Positions 13,801-28,800 of a DNA stretch of 64,000 nt are shown in pieces. A model generated the notes under the pieces. It had not been told where the DNA came from. It ran no database searches and was given only the letters and a program-made list of their open reading frames with translations. Source of the DNA: Pogona vitticeps (taxonomy: Eukaryota; Chordata; Lepidosauria; Squamata; Agamidae); the NCBI RefSeq assembly GCF_051106095.1, contig NC_135788.1, positions 40,457,501 to 40,521,500 on the forward strand, given 5' to 3'. A program made the position numbers and the translations under genes. Each line of letters begins with the position of its first letter. Positions within the stretch are counted from its first letter, which is position 1.

Positions 13801-16800
13801 ATCTTTACAGCTGATCGTCGGGTCTTCAAAATGGCCACCAGCTGTTTAAAATGGCTCCCCGCTGTGTTTTAGGATGGATTCCTCGCTTTATAGGCACCGA
13901 AAATGGCTGCCCTATGGAGGATCTTCGCTGGACGCTGAGGTATTTCGCCCATTGGAACGCATTGAAACAGTTTTCAATGTATTTCAATGGGCTCTTTCGT
14001 TTCGCTTGATGAGGATTTCGCTTAACAGGGATTTGAACAGAACGAACTATTCTTGTCAAGCAGGGCACCACTGTAAACTATTTTACTAAGAAGTTACTTT
14101 AATAAGAAGTTACATTTTTGAGTAAGAAGGCTGAATGACTTTTTCTTTCCTGTAGGTGACATGGCTTTAACTACTTTTAAGTGGAATGAGAACATTATAT
14201 TCAGATGAAGGAAGAATGAAAATTGTTGAAACATCAAGAATTTAAGATCTGTAGATGATGCCGTCTTACTGGCAGAAAGCAATGACTTGAAATGACTTCT
14301 GATGAAAGTGAAAGAAGAAAGGAAAAAGCAGGACTGCAGCTGAACATTAAGGAAGCAAAAATCATGGCAACAGAAAAACTATAGAGCTTCAATGTTGGCA
14401 ATGATAAAACTGAAGTTGTCAGAGATGATGTATACCTTGGTTCAATCAATCATCAATCCAAATGGAGACTGCAGCCACGAAATCAGAGGAAGATTCATAA
14501 GGGCAGCAATGAAGGGACTATAAAAGATCATAAAGTATAAGAATGTGCCATTGGAGATGAAGACCAAAATCATCTACACTATTGTACTCCTGATTACTAT
14601 ATATGGATGTGAAAGCTGGACAGTGAAGAGAACCGACAGGGGAAAAAAACCCTGAATACCCTGGAGAGCCAGACAGATGAAGAAACAGATCTTAGATGAG
14701 ATCAAGTCTGAATTTTCTCTGGAAGCAAAAACAGCAGAACTGAGGCTGCTGCACTTTGGGCACATCATGAGAAAACAAGACTGACTGGAAAAGAAAAAAA
14801 ATGCTGGGAAAAGTTGAAGGCATAATGAAAAGAGGAAGATCAAATATGAAAGTGATTAGCTCTATAAAGTAACTCACAGCCTTGAGTTTGCAAGAGCTGA
14901 CCATAGCTGTTAAAAGACAGGACATTTTGCAGGTCATTCATTCATGGGGTGGCCATAAATACTAGATGACTTGATAGCACCTAATAATAACAACATTTGC
15001 TTGTTATTTATTCCTGTTGTGGGGTGCTGAACTAAACAGCAGGAGGAGGCAAGGAAGAAGGATCAAAAGTGTGGAGGACATGGGTTTTCTGCATCACCCC
15101 CCCTTCCTGGGCCAAACATAAACATGTCTGTTTCGAAAAAGGGCCAACAGTGAGAAGTGCATGTGCACACATGGTCTTTGGTCCTTTGAAGAAATGCCCT
15201 ATGAAATCCAATCCACAGCAGCCTGAGCTGTAACTTTAAACAACATTACTGTTTTTTGCTTACATCTGAGAAAGACTGCCTGGTGAAATTCATCTTGCCA
15301 AGAAGTTTTGGACTTTACATCAAAGAGTGCCTGGCAAAATCCATCTTGCCATGAGCATTTGGACTTTTAATACTTTGCCTTGAAGAAGTGGGATTTACCC
15401 ACAAAAAGCTCAGATATGGTATGATTTTTTTAAAAAAATTAGTGGTCTATAAAATTATCACCTACTCTTGCAAGTGTGGGTCACTTTCTGCTCTTACTTC
15501 TCCCCTGCCTCCTTTTGTTGTTGTGGAGGTATTGGACAGCCAGCAAAGATGAGACAGAAGGACAAGAGGGAGTAGCAGTGAGCAATGGGGCAATTAAAAG
15601 CAAAGCCTGCCCTAAAAGAAGAGGAAAGAGGGAAATCAAATAATCCAAGGACAGACTGGTGGCAATGGGAGAATCTGTTGTGGGCTCTCCAAATGAAACA
15701 GAACCTTTGCCTCTGTAAGCTGTTTCCATTTGCAAACTCACCAGACACTTTGTAGGATTTTGCTTTTGCTCATTGTCTCTCTCCTCAAAACCTTCTGTTT
15801 ATCTCCCTCTTCTCTATTTCAAAGCAAATCATAAAAGGACAACCCCATTGGTTAATTCCCCAATGCCCAGAGTGAGAGGCCATTAAGACTGAAATCTTAT
15901 GTACTCTGGGACTTTCCTACGGAATTCAGTAGGATTTATTCTCCATAGACTTAGTAGGAGAGAATATGCCATCTGGCATATAAGGATGTATGAAGTAAGT
16001 TCAGGTGCTTTCCTAAACCGGCAATACGTTCTTGCCAAACTAGATGTTTGCAGGGTAACACAGATTAGCTTTATGCTTTTTGCTCTACCAATGTAATTTA
16101 CATGCAGCAATTTGTACTCTGACTCAGCATAGCTGAATTCCTTGTCTCCTAAATGAGAACCACTGTGTACAAATAAAGACTGTAATTCACATAACCTGCT
16201 CATTCTCTGTGGATGGGTTTTAGTTTCATTATATCACATAGTAAAATGTAAAATCTGTTAATTACTGTAGAGAATTATTGGGTTATATAACAGACTATGG
16301 ACACACACACACATATCCATCCCAGGCTTTTACAGTAGTTTCCCATATATAGTTTCCTATATATATAAAAAAATCACAGGAACCTTAAAAATATAACAGT
16401 GACTGCATTGTTTGGAAAATAATACAGAAACACCCTGTGAGGTGGTCTGATGACTTTTCTGCTTAAAGTTCCTAGTGAATGGAATTGGACCTTCAGATCT
16501 CAGGCATCTAATTTTGAAGGGTCACTGAAATTCAACAAAGGATTTGTTATACAATTTGTTCAAATTATTAATATAACATATGTAGCTTTTACTGTCAGAG
16601 AAAAAGAGAGTCTGAAAGGTTTTCTTAGGTTAACCTGATAGTACTTTTGTGCACTTCTCAATCATATAACTGTAGGGATAACAATAATACAGCTATAATG
16701 AGCATTTCAACGGATTAGTTTCTAGGGCTGCAGTAATGCTACTACTAATGACCTGCTGCCCAAGAAGATTAATAAGCAATGTAGCATATTGTGATTTTAT

Positions 16801-19800
16801 GAAAAGAACTGTTCCAAGCTCTTGATGAGAGGTGAATTGCAGTCTAACATCTGGACAAAGATGAAAAACATTTGTGTCTTTTTGGACTACAACTCCCATG
16901 TTCCATATTCTAATGCTAGAATATTTAATAAAAAGGTTTTCAGATCATATCTGCAACTTGCTAAACTAATGCCTTGATTTCTAGAATCACCTGAGGAAAA
17001 GGAATAATAAACATTTAAGCAAGCCATTTTTGAAAGAAGAGGAACCAACCATAGAGGAACCAATAAATACTATACTCACTTATTCAGCCCTAAAATTACT
17101 TGTTGCAATGCTTCTTTCTCTATCTCCCTATTCAAGACCAAATTAAGCAACAAACACATGGCCATTGCTTCTCTGTGATTCCTTATGAACATTTTTATAA
17201 CCTCTAGTTCAAGATGGCATGCAATCTGAAAATATAACACCCTGGGCTTCCCTATGCCACTGCCCATAAATAAGTCAAAAGAGAGGAAAGAAATGTGGAA
17301 TTTAAGCCCATCTCTGTATTACTGGGAGATGGAAACTGAGGTGTGGGTGGATGACATCTAGTTTGGGTCATTGCTTCCTTAGGTCACAGCATAACTGTCA
17401 GCTAGTTTGCCTTTTTAAGTAATAGGAATGTATGGCCAATGGTGAAGCTTATTTTTTAAATGACAGGCATGTCCTATAGCTAAAAGGCAGTATCTTGGCA
17501 GTTTATCTGTAGGAAGAATTGATGTTTTAAAGCATCCCATGGTCTCTCCAGAGGATTAATTTAGTATATAACAGTGGAATGACTTCTTACGACAGGTTTC
17601 TGTATGATATTAATCATATAAAACCTGTAATGACAACCTGCAACACCTGGCATCACTCACAATGTGGCAAAGGTTCACACAGCTCTGCCAGTTACCATCC
17701 TCTCAGCCTTTCACTGTCTGAAACAGTATCTCAAAATGGGAGCCAAGGTGATGATGAGATTCTGTGACTTGCCACACAATGACAGATGCTAACAATTTGA
17801 AATTTATCAAGTCAGTAGCAGTTTTCTGCCAAGAAGAAACAATGAAAGAAAGAAAACTCTATCACAAACAGCCAGCTCATTTGTAAATTGTTGCTAACAT
17901 CTATTTCTAATGTTCCATTGTGAAGAGTCCATCTTAATTCACTTACGGATCAAGGACTTTTCCGAGTTGGGGCTGAAATTTTTCCTTGAAATCATCACTG
18001 ATTTTAGAGACTATTTTGGCTGATTTCTTCCTGAAGAGTTAAAAATATTATTGAAAAATATTAAATTGTATCAACACATTACAATATGAGGGGATAAGAG
18101 ACCTTTAATAAGAAATCCTTCCTAAAGCTAAGTTATTACTTTTTAAGCAAATAAGGTTCTGATAATGTAGTATACATTATCCACGAGTTCTTTAAATAAA
18201 ACCAAATAAGATGTTGATTATTAAAATTATTGGAAGTTAATATTCAAGACGCTTACTAAACAAGTCATGCTAAGCCTGTATAGGAAAAAACTAATTGAAG
18301 ACAATTCTGACAGGCATGTTCTGGAAGGAATTCTCAGTACAATGAGGTGGAAAACCAAAATCTCTGCGGTGAATTTAACATAACACAAAAGAATCTCAAA
18401 ATCCCACTCATGTTAAGTTATTCAGATCAGATCTAGGAACTTCCTAGTGAAAACCATGTACTCAGCTTTGTTATTGTAGGCTTCTTGATGGTTTGCCAAC
18501 AGTGTGAGCACTAAGATTATCCATATGTCTATTCAGAAGCAGTAGAATATGAAGAATATGTAGAATATGGATAGAATCCTAATGTGAATATTGGAAAATA
18601 GTAGAGAGCTCAAAATGGAAGTCTTGAAGGTCTTTCTAGTCATAGAGGCTTACAAATTTAATCAGTCACCAAAACAAGACGTTCATGATCCCCAGTACTC
18701 AAATATCATGGAAAGGGGAAGCTAAGTGACTACAGCAACAGAACACATCAGCTATACCCCTAGACTGACAGTATCCTAACAACCTGATATTATGTGTATT
18801 CTAATTCTGGAATATACTGCTACCCTTAGGTAGAGCGATATGGCACCAGCAAGCATCTGGTTTTGATTCGATGACAGAGCAGCAAACTTTGATTTACTTA
18901 ATTTATTATTATTGTATTTTTACTTCCAGGGAGGCAAAGATATGCTTGTGAGATATTCTATTACACTTCCCCAAATCACCATGGCTGGTCTTAGGGACTG
19001 TGCATCTCGATATCGTCCAGTATTGCAGAGAATATATATACAAAATATCTCAGACTGCAAAGTATCTTTGGATGGTCCTGGCTTGTTCAATATGATGAAT
19101 CATGAGAATGTCACAAAACATACAGATCCAGAATATGCTATGATAGATTCAAAACATGTTATCAGAAAAGAATGACTGTGGAAACAGCCAACCATTCTCA
19201 ACTTACATTTGCAGATCATGGAACCAGCGTAATGTTCTAGCTACGTTTCGTCCATTATTACAGTGGGGTGTTTCTTTTCCATAAAGATTAAATCTGTTGA
19301 ATGTAGATGGGTCATATTTCCTATTTATTGGCTCCCCTACAAAAATAAGGATCATCTATTATTATACATAAAGGAACTCTATATTACACATTATCAAAAA
19401 TTAAAATGAGTATTTTGGTCCAAGGCCAGCCCCAGGCTATTATGAGACCTGTTTAACATCATCGCCAAAATGGATGAGGAAATCTGTGACTTTCACATGC
19501 TGTTAGTCTCTGGTACTCATCTTCACCAGCCACCATGGCCTATAGTCAAAGATTATATAAATTATTATATAGCTTTAGTGCAGTAGATCATCAGGAAAGG
19601 CTCCATAGTCCAAGCCCCAAGGAAAATCCACAAAGGCAAGAAGTCGAGTTGGTCCATTACATATCAGAACACAGGAAGCAGCATAATACTCACTTTAGTG
19701 GCATTTGCATACAATCATAGAAGGGGTGATGGCTTGAGTGTCAGACTTTGGAGACCTAGATTCACTCCCTTGGTAAGCTGTGCAGTTCAACTAGGTGACC

Positions 19801-22800
19801 TTGAGCCAGTCACTATCCAAGACAACCCTACTTCAGAGGGTTATGATGATAAAGAAGGCGCAGGATAAGCTATGCCAAGACCAATGGATGAAGGATGAAT
19901 ATAAATGTCACCATAATTAAAATAATGTGAAGTGTATAAAGTAGATTGCCATTTCATGAGCAGGCAAAACTTATAATTAACTATTTTGATTTTATTTATC
20001 AGAGATTCTGAGACAATGTTATTATGTATCACACAACTGAAGAAAAGAAGAGCCATCTTAGTGTCTTTTAGTGCCAGAAACATTCTCATCAAGTAAATCA
20101 ATGAATACAGCAGAAAGTACATTCTTCATGTTCAGCCTCACAACACTGAGAAACAGCAGAGATCCAGATGATGTCATTAGTCCTCATGTAAAAAAAAAGT
20201 TCTAGGGCTATGGATATTCATGATGCACAACTGTTTATCAAATGTATTATATATGGATGCCAATAAAACAGAATCCTTATTACACAAACTAGCTGTGAAG
20301 AAAAGGATCATTTTGCTATGCACTTTTGTAATATACAGAAGTCATTTTTATGTGTAAGCAGCTTTTGCTTATCCTTGAGCCCCTACTTACCAACATAGTA
20401 ATCATTGTGAGTTGCAACATACAATTCATGTCCTTGTTCTGTTTCTCTCTGGACTTCATCAAATGTCTTCCGTGGATTTATAACCTCTCCCCCAGGACCC
20501 TCTGAAAATCAACCAATATAGAGTGAAATGATCTAATAAAATATTCTAAAATTTTGCATGGATACAGAGCAATATCTTTAGGGGTGACTCACATAACTTT
20601 CTTCTGAAGGTTTTTTTTAAGTAAGCCCCTATGAATTGACAAATAAATTTGTGATTTGTCGATTCATGGGGGGAGCTTTGTGCTTTGACAACTTTGATGA
20701 ATCACAAAATGGTGAGTTGTCCCCATCTCTATTCAGAACCTGGCTGTACAATGCAGTACATCAGTCTTCAATACAGCACACACACTTATTTATGACACTA
20801 GCAGGACTAGATGAATGGATGTGTCATATATTATCCTACAGTAAAAAACATACCCACACATACTATTAGAAACAGCAGAAAACAATCCTAAGATACATAA
20901 AGGTCTCTATGTGTCTGTAAAGGCAAAGGATTTTGACATTCACTGTGCCATGAGCACCTTTTTCTGGGGGGGGGGGAGCAGGAGAGTCACAGTCCTAGCT
21001 GGTTTTCTTGTTGTGCTCTCTGGCATCAGCTGCTCTTGCCTACAGCTGAAAACAGGAAAGCAACTTCAGTTTAAAAGAAAAAAGGAATAAAAACATCTGA
21101 GAGCAAGGGCTTCCTTATTCCACCTTGGGAGAAAACTAAGAGGCTGCTGAAATAATGTGTGGAAACTAAGAAGATATTTGTGAGCTCAAGGCTGTTAGTC
21201 CTTAGGCTTTTTTTAAATTGACTTGTGTAGCTGCACATGTTTTATACATTGGTTTTGCTTACTGCCATTCAGCTGAAATACTGTAGAGAGCCAGCCACAG
21301 GCTCATTTGATTGTTTTTCAGTGACAAATTCATCTTTGTATCAGAGGTTATTTTCTACTGACCCAACAGCTACTCTTCATTTCAGTGGAATTCACCCGAA
21401 ACCTTCTTCTGCTTGGAGCACAACTGCATTTTTAACGTCAACATTAAATTATAATCTGCAATGACACTGTATTCCAGCACTGTTTTTCTTACCTCTGAAG
21501 GTTGTTACTCCAAATCGTGTGCCGGCCAAATCCAGTCCTTTAGGTAATCTTAATGACTGATCATGGGATTTCCCAAGGGGAGCTTCACGGCTGCTTAAAT
21601 AAATGGACTCACTCTTCTCTTTCAGTTTTTGCTGAAACCAGGTCTTGGGAGATGGGTTTGCCAGTGATGCTACCTGAGTAAATTCACACAGTAGCACACT
21701 TCCTAGTTCCTACATTCAGGTGGCACAGTGGCACTTACTAATTTAATTTTTAAAACAAAGCTACATCTTATATTTAATTGCCCGTTTAACAAATAATATA
21801 ACTAATTGTAGATGCTTAGCCCTTAATTGTTATTTTTTGAGACTACATAATGTCTAACATACATCAATAGCTGAAAAACAGGAATAGCCAAATTTCAGAA
21901 ATATACTAACAGAAGCTATAACATCTCAAGTCAGTATAATCTTTTTTTTAACTATGGAAAGTGCCTCTACCTAATTTTTGGGAATTCCACATACTCCACC
22001 ATATCACAGTACATCAAACTTAGTAAGATCTCAGTGTGTATCATTTGCAAAGTGTTGGGGATTGTTAGAAAGAGGAAGGGTTGGGGAGGTCTGCTTTGGC
22101 TAGACCAGTTGCCAATGCCCACAGCTAAATCTTGATCCAACTCATTGTATGTACTGTATATCTGTATGTTTGTTTTATGAAGGTGTATCTTGCCTTTCAG
22201 AAAATAATGTATACTCTACCTTCCCATCTAAAGAAAGCAGACTCCATCCACAATCTCAGAAGATGAGTTATGACTGGGGGTCAAACTAAAAGTGGAATCA
22301 TATATTTCCTGCTTAACCAGTGTTCCCCTCTCACAATAGGATTTCCTTAGAGATGCACGCCTCAAGAATCAGACTTGCACATTCAATTCAGCCTGTGTGT
22401 CCCTTCCAATCGATTTGCACCAACTGTGAAATGAAAATGCTAAATGCAAAATACACCTATGAGAAAAATGATGTGCAGGAACAGATAGATGTATTTTGCT
22501 ACTTGAGGGAGCTTACCTTCTAAAGATGTGCAAAGCATAGAGTCTAGTTTTACTTAAAGAGAGTACATGGAGAGGAAAGTGATGGCTCAGCTTTCTCCTG
22601 GTCCAGTTCCTGTTGCTGCTGCTTCCCTTTCCTTGATGTTTGGCAGAATGTCAAAACAGAGTGATTCTTCCCTGGGCAAATTTAGCAACCATGGTCTATG
22701 CAAAGCAATGTCCTAGTTCAAACAGGTTATATGCAGGGGCTTGAATCATTCAAGAAATATTACAGAAATATAAACTGTAATCTTGTATGAAAGAGTCATA

Positions 22801-25800
22801 TGTTAGTTTATATCCAATTAATATGCCTTACGCACAGCTAATGACAATAGTGGTTTATGGCCATAAAATGAAAGATAATTTTTCTACTGAGAAAAAGATT
22901 TAAAATTCTTACACTCTCTGAAGGGACGGATTTTATACCATGGGTCAAATACGATGCAATATCAGGATCATTTGCTCGGCCATAAAATACTCTTTCTCTA
23001 CCAGTAGGAGGATTGCTGGTGTTTCTAAACTTTTCCACCACAGGTGGAGTAATTGGCTACAAGGCAATAAGAAAAATGTTTTATAATACATGCTACAACA
23101 AACATTTGCATTTTATAAATTATAGAAAGCTGTGTCAGTCTATCAGAAAAAGACAGGTTTGGCAATGGTCATGAATGACGACCCTATGTTACTTTCAGAA
23201 AAATCAAATCATGCAGAATCAGGTCATACAAAAGCTCGAATTGCTTTAAGAAGATTCTAGATTTTACAACAGGGGGAGGGGGACACAGGGGCCTGGATTA
23301 AAATTACGTTAATCTAAATAAAATAATGATCAGCCATGTGGCACCTTTACAGTGTAATACTTTACAGTGTATTACAGTATAAGTTTCTGTGTATCTAATT
23401 CCTCAGACACATACAGTACAGTTTTGGGGCTTCAGATATATATGTCCAAAAAACATAGCTGTGGGGAAATAAGAGCAAATTTAAATGCAGAATTACCACC
23501 AGTGACAATTACATTAACATATACATTCTGGCACTAGGTGGCATAGTAAGAATCTGTTACTGGATGCTGAAACTATCTAACAGAGCAATCGTTAACAGTT
23601 TTAATTTATTTTCCAGTTTGAAAGGGATGTCCGCTATGGTTAAAGCCCCAGGGAATTCATAAAGTCATTGCTGTGAACACCACATATGTTGTTGTTTAGT
23701 TGTTAAGTTGTGTCCGGCTCTTCGTAACCCCATGGACCAAAGCACGCCAGGCCCTTCTGTCTTCCACTGCCTCCCGGAGTTGGGTCAAATTCATTCTGGT
23801 AGCTTCAATGACATTGTCCAACCATCTCATCCTCTGTCGTCCCCTTCTCCTCTTGCCTTCACACTTTCCCAATGTCAGGGTCTTTTCCAGGGAGTCTTCT
23901 CATGAGATGGCCAAAGTATTGGAGCCTCAGCTTCAGGATCTGTCCTTCCAGTGAGCACTCAGGGTTGATTTCCTTCAAAATGGATAGGTTTGTTCTTCTT
24001 GCAGTCCAGAGGACTCTCAAGAGCCTCCTTCAGCACCACAATTCAAAAGCATCAATTCTTCGGTGGCCAGCCTTCTCTATGGTCCAGATCTCATTTCCAT
24101 TGGTTCCATTGAACACCGCACATAACATATAAAAATACATCCAGATTCCTAAAAACTGTATTTCATGGATCTGAGAAGGTGGGCTTTATGTCTGAAACCT
24201 GAAGGTATAATACTATGAAGGTAAAATTGTTTAGGTTGTTACTGAGTTTCATTGCATTTCATCCTTTAAGTATTTTATTCCTGTGTCTCCCATATATGTA
24301 TATTATTTCTGTATTGTGCACTGTTCTGGGTCTCTTTGGAGAGAAGAATGACAAACAAAGTAAAATAATAAATAAGTTAATAAATAAATACATCTGTTAG
24401 CCTTAAAAGTGCCACATGCATCTTTGTTACACTGATGCAGTAACACTTAACACAGCCAACACAGCCCCCTGTCACCTTGCAATTTGTATATTAGTTGAAA
24501 AGCATATCTCCTGATACCCCTCCCCTGAATCTGGCATTTTGAGGGACCTTCCTTTAATCCTGGAATATTACAAGTTTATTCAGCATATGTTGTAGTGGAT
24601 TACACCCTACTTCTTCATATTATCAGTCCATGAAACCTTAGGCCAGATAAACCATTCTTCATATGCCACAAAACTGTGCTGCTAATTTGACATTTATGGA
24701 AGGGAAGTTCCCCATGTTTTCCTTCCACCTGCAGCTGTCTCATATTCACCCCACACTGTTCAGAAGGCATTTCCAATCCTATAGAAATATTTTTTAAGTG
24801 TTACAAGGTGCTGCAGATGTTCTCTCTGTTCCTTTTTTTAAAAAGATCCACAGAGTTGTTGTTATTTAGTCATTAAGTCGTGTCCAACTCTTTGTGACCC
24901 CATGGACCAGAGCACGCCAGGCCCTCCTGTCTTCCACTGCCTCCCGGAATTTGGTCAAATTCATGTTGGTAGCTTCAATGACATTGTCCAACCATCTTGT
25001 TCTCTGTTCTCCCCTTTTCCTCTTGCCTTCACACTTTCCCAATGTCAGGGTCTTTTCCAGGGAGTCTTCTCTTCTCATGAGATGGCCAAAGTATTGGAGA
25101 CTCAGCTTCAGGATCTGTCCTTCCAGTGAGAGTTGATTTCAACTCAGGATTGACTTCCTTCAGAATGGATAGGTTTGTTCTCCTTGCAGTCCAGGGGACT
25201 CTCAAGAGTCTCCTCCAGCACCACAATTCAAAAGCATCAATTCATCGACGGTCAGCCTTCTTTATGATCCAGCTCTCACTTCCATACACTACTGGAAAAA
25301 CCATAGCTTTGACTATGCGAACCTTTGTCGGCAAGGTGATGTCTCTGCTTTTTAAGATGCTGTCTAGGTTTGTCATCGCTTTCCTCCCAAGAAGCAGGCA
25401 TCTTTTAATTTTGTGGCTTTTGTCACCATCTGCAGTGATCATGGAGCCCAAGAAGGTAAAATCTGTCACTGCCTCCATATCTTCCCCTTCTATTTGCGAG
25501 GAGGTGATGGGACCAGTGGCCATGATCTTAGTTTTTTTTTATGTTGAGCTTCAGACCATTTTCTGCATTCTTCTCTTTCACTCTCATTAAGAGGTTTTTA
25601 ATTCCTCCTCACTTTCTGCCATAAGAGTGGTATCATCTGCATATCAGAGGTTGTTGATATTTCTTCCGGCAATCTTAATTCTGGCTTGGGATTCATCCAG
25701 TCCAGGCTTTCACATGATGTATTCTGCATATAAGTAAAATAAGCAGGGAGACAATATACAGCCTTGTCCTACTCCTTTCCCAATTTTGAACCAATCAGTT

Positions 25801-28800
25801 GTTCCATATCCAGTTCTAACTGTTGCTTCCTGACCCATATGATATAGAATTCTACGTAGATAAGGTGGTCAGGCACTCCCATTTCTTTAAGGACTTGCCA
25901 TAGTTTGCTGTGGTCCACACGGTCATAGGCTTTTGCGTAGTCAATGAAGTAGAAGTAGATGTTTTTTATGGAACTCTCTGGTTTCTCCATAATCCAGATC
26001 ATGTTAGCAATCTGGTCTCTAGTTCCTCTGCCCCTTTGAAATCCAGCTTGTACAGTCGTGCCTCGCTTTACGATTGCCCCATATAACAATGAATCCGCTT
26101 AACGATGCTTTTTTGTGATCACAAAAGCGATCGCAAAACAATGCTTCCTATGGGCAAAATCCACTGTGTGATGATCGGTTCCCTGCTTTGGGAACCGATT
26201 TTTCGCATTACGATGATCAGCAAACAGCTGATCATCGGGTTCCAAAATGCCCGCCAGATAAAGAAAATGGCCCCCCGCTGTTTTCTAGGATGGATTCCTC
26301 GCTAGACAGGCACCGAAAATGGCCGCTGAATGGAGGATCTTTGCTGGATGGTGAGTTTTTAGCCCATTGGAACTCATTAAATGGGTTTTAATGGGTTTCA
26401 ATGGGTTTTTTATTTTCACTTTACTATGTTTTTGCTCTACAGTGATTTTGCTGGAACGAATTAACATCGTTAAGCGAGGCACCACTGTACTTCTGGGAGT
26501 TCTCAGTCCACATAATGCTGAAGCCTACCTTGTATGATTTTGAGCATATCCTTGCTAGCGTGTGAAATGAGTGCAATTGTACAGTAGTTGGAGCATTTTT
26601 TGGCACTGCTCTTCTTTGGAATTGGGAAGTAGACTGATCTTTTCCAGTCCTCTGGCCATTGCTGAGTTTTCCAAACTTCCTGGCATATTGAGTGTAGCAC
26701 CTTAACAGTGTCATCTTTTAAGATTCTAAATAGTTCAACTGGAATGCCATCACCTCCACTGGCCTTGTTGTTAGCCATGCTTTCTAAGGCCCACTTGACT
26801 TCGCTTTCCAGGATGCAACATTGTATTAATGTTGGAATCTGTTATTTTATATTAACTGTTTTTGTTATGTGTTTTGTGAGCCGCCCAGAGTAGACTATGT
26901 CTAAATGGGTGGCATAAAAGTTTAATAAATAAAATAAATAAATAATAAATAATAAAATAATGTCTGGCTCAAGGTCAGCAACCACACCATCTGGGTTGTC
27001 CAGGACATCCAGATCTTTCTGGTATAATTCCTCTGTGTATTCTTGCCACCTTTTCTTGGTGTCTTCTGCTTCTGTAAGGTCCCTACCATTTTTGTACTTT
27101 ATCATGTCCATCTTTGCACAAAACGTTCCTTTAATATCTTCAATTTTCTTGAACACATCTCTAGTTTTTCCCTTTCTATTATTTTCCTCTATATCTTTGC
27201 ACTGTTCATTTAAGAAGGCCCTCTTATCTCTTCTTGCTATCCACAGAGTACATACAATGATATATTACAAGATGAGAGCAAACTAGTACAATGCCACAGG
27301 CTTAAATAAAATTAACAAGGTATCATTGCTGAAGAAAGAGAGTACCTATATGAAAAATACACCGTGCATTTTGTGTCTCAGATCTCATAGTGTGTAGGAT
27401 GCTTATACTCAGAATTAATTATTTGTAAAGCAAGAGAGGCATGCACTATAGCACTGGGATATTTTCTATAATTTTAGAAAGGAGGATTAGATATCTGTGC
27501 AAGTGTATATTATTAATATATTCAGGCTGAGGTTAATGTGAAGCAAAATTTTGATTATCAGCTAGTAAGGCTGCCTTCATAGAAACTGAATCACTGGTGG
27601 TTTTAGAATAGGGATTTCTCTTCGCTGCAGCTAGATATCTCCCACATCTGGAGTGAAAATCAAGTTATCCCTCTAATGCTTGGAGGCTAATACCTCCATA
27701 AATGTTTTCATCAAGCTCGCTCTGAAGTACCAAACTACCTGCTACATTACTTTGATAAAACTTGATAACATTTTTCCCCTAATGCTAGCACAACTGAACA
27801 ACCAACTGTCATAAATCAAAATACAGGGCTAAACATATGGTCTGGAGACAACAACTGCTGTCCCAGGTCCACTGTACTGTAGATAGAGATGCCCACTTCT
27901 ATTCTGGATCCTATGTGATTTTTTTTCCCCACACATCATCATGAAAGGAATATGTCAATTTCTCTTGCTCTGTTTGTTGACAGAATTACATTAGCTATAG
28001 GATGGTGAACCTCTCATGTGAAAGAAGAAAGGGACATCAGTACTCATTACATAGGACAACAGATGAACAGGTGGAACAAGGGTGTCTCACCCCAGCAGAA
28101 GAAGGTACATATTCCGCTCTAATCAGGAGCCACTTATGACTAAAGTATAGCGCTACTTATGCATAGATAGATGGTGGTTGTCTGTGCATAAAGGAGGCAA
28201 TTCTTAAGAAAATTGTCCCACACATATTATGGAAATACTCAACGAGTGTGGTAGGGCTAGTGTACTGCCCCTCCTCACATGTTTACTCCATCTTAAATTC
28301 ATACCCACATAAGGCTTGGCAGAAAGGGGGGGATGCACTTACCCGCGGCAAGATTTCAGTGAGACAAGTGGCAGCTGTTTCTCCGATTTGTGACAACTTT
28401 CCAGCCTACAAAAGGCATGCAAACACAAACTGTGTAGGCATGAAACCAAAACAAGACTGATGCTTGCTACCCAAACAAAAATAAAAATCCACATACAAAC
28501 AGCTTATATTTCACATTTGCAAACATATTCCAGCTCTGTATCAAACGGCTTTTCTGAAAGGCAGAGATGTAACACCTCATTCCTCCCCTTACAGCCATCT
28601 AGATTCCCTCCCATCATTCATTCATTCATTTGATTTAATTTCATTTATATCCCGCCCATCTGGTCTATTTACCCCTCACATGCCCCACCAGAGCGCTCTC
28701 CAGAGAACCTACGAACTCAAACCCCGAATCCACTTCTTGCACTAGGGCTCCTGAAGGAAGAGGCTTCTGAGCATGGGCAGAATGCCTTCAGCAGCTCTCT

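Larger units (their letters stand above)
24855..27245 (-). mobile_element. Bov-B LINE, long copy, twice interrupted
   Basis: A minus-strand Bov-B with its 3' end at 24855 (gttgttgttatttagtc). Moving right (5'-ward) one reads the C-terminal block (WCWRRLLRVPWTARR), GEDMEAVTDFTFLGSMITAD, the RT palm (FIDYAKAYDRVDHSKLWQVL), RGTRDQIANMIWIM, NNKASGGDGIPVELF and the linker KRWQEYTEELY. It has frame changes, a TA-flanked MITE at 26053-26487 and a LINE tail at about 26825-26955. The endonuclease domain is missing by 5' truncation. Confidence 0.92.
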
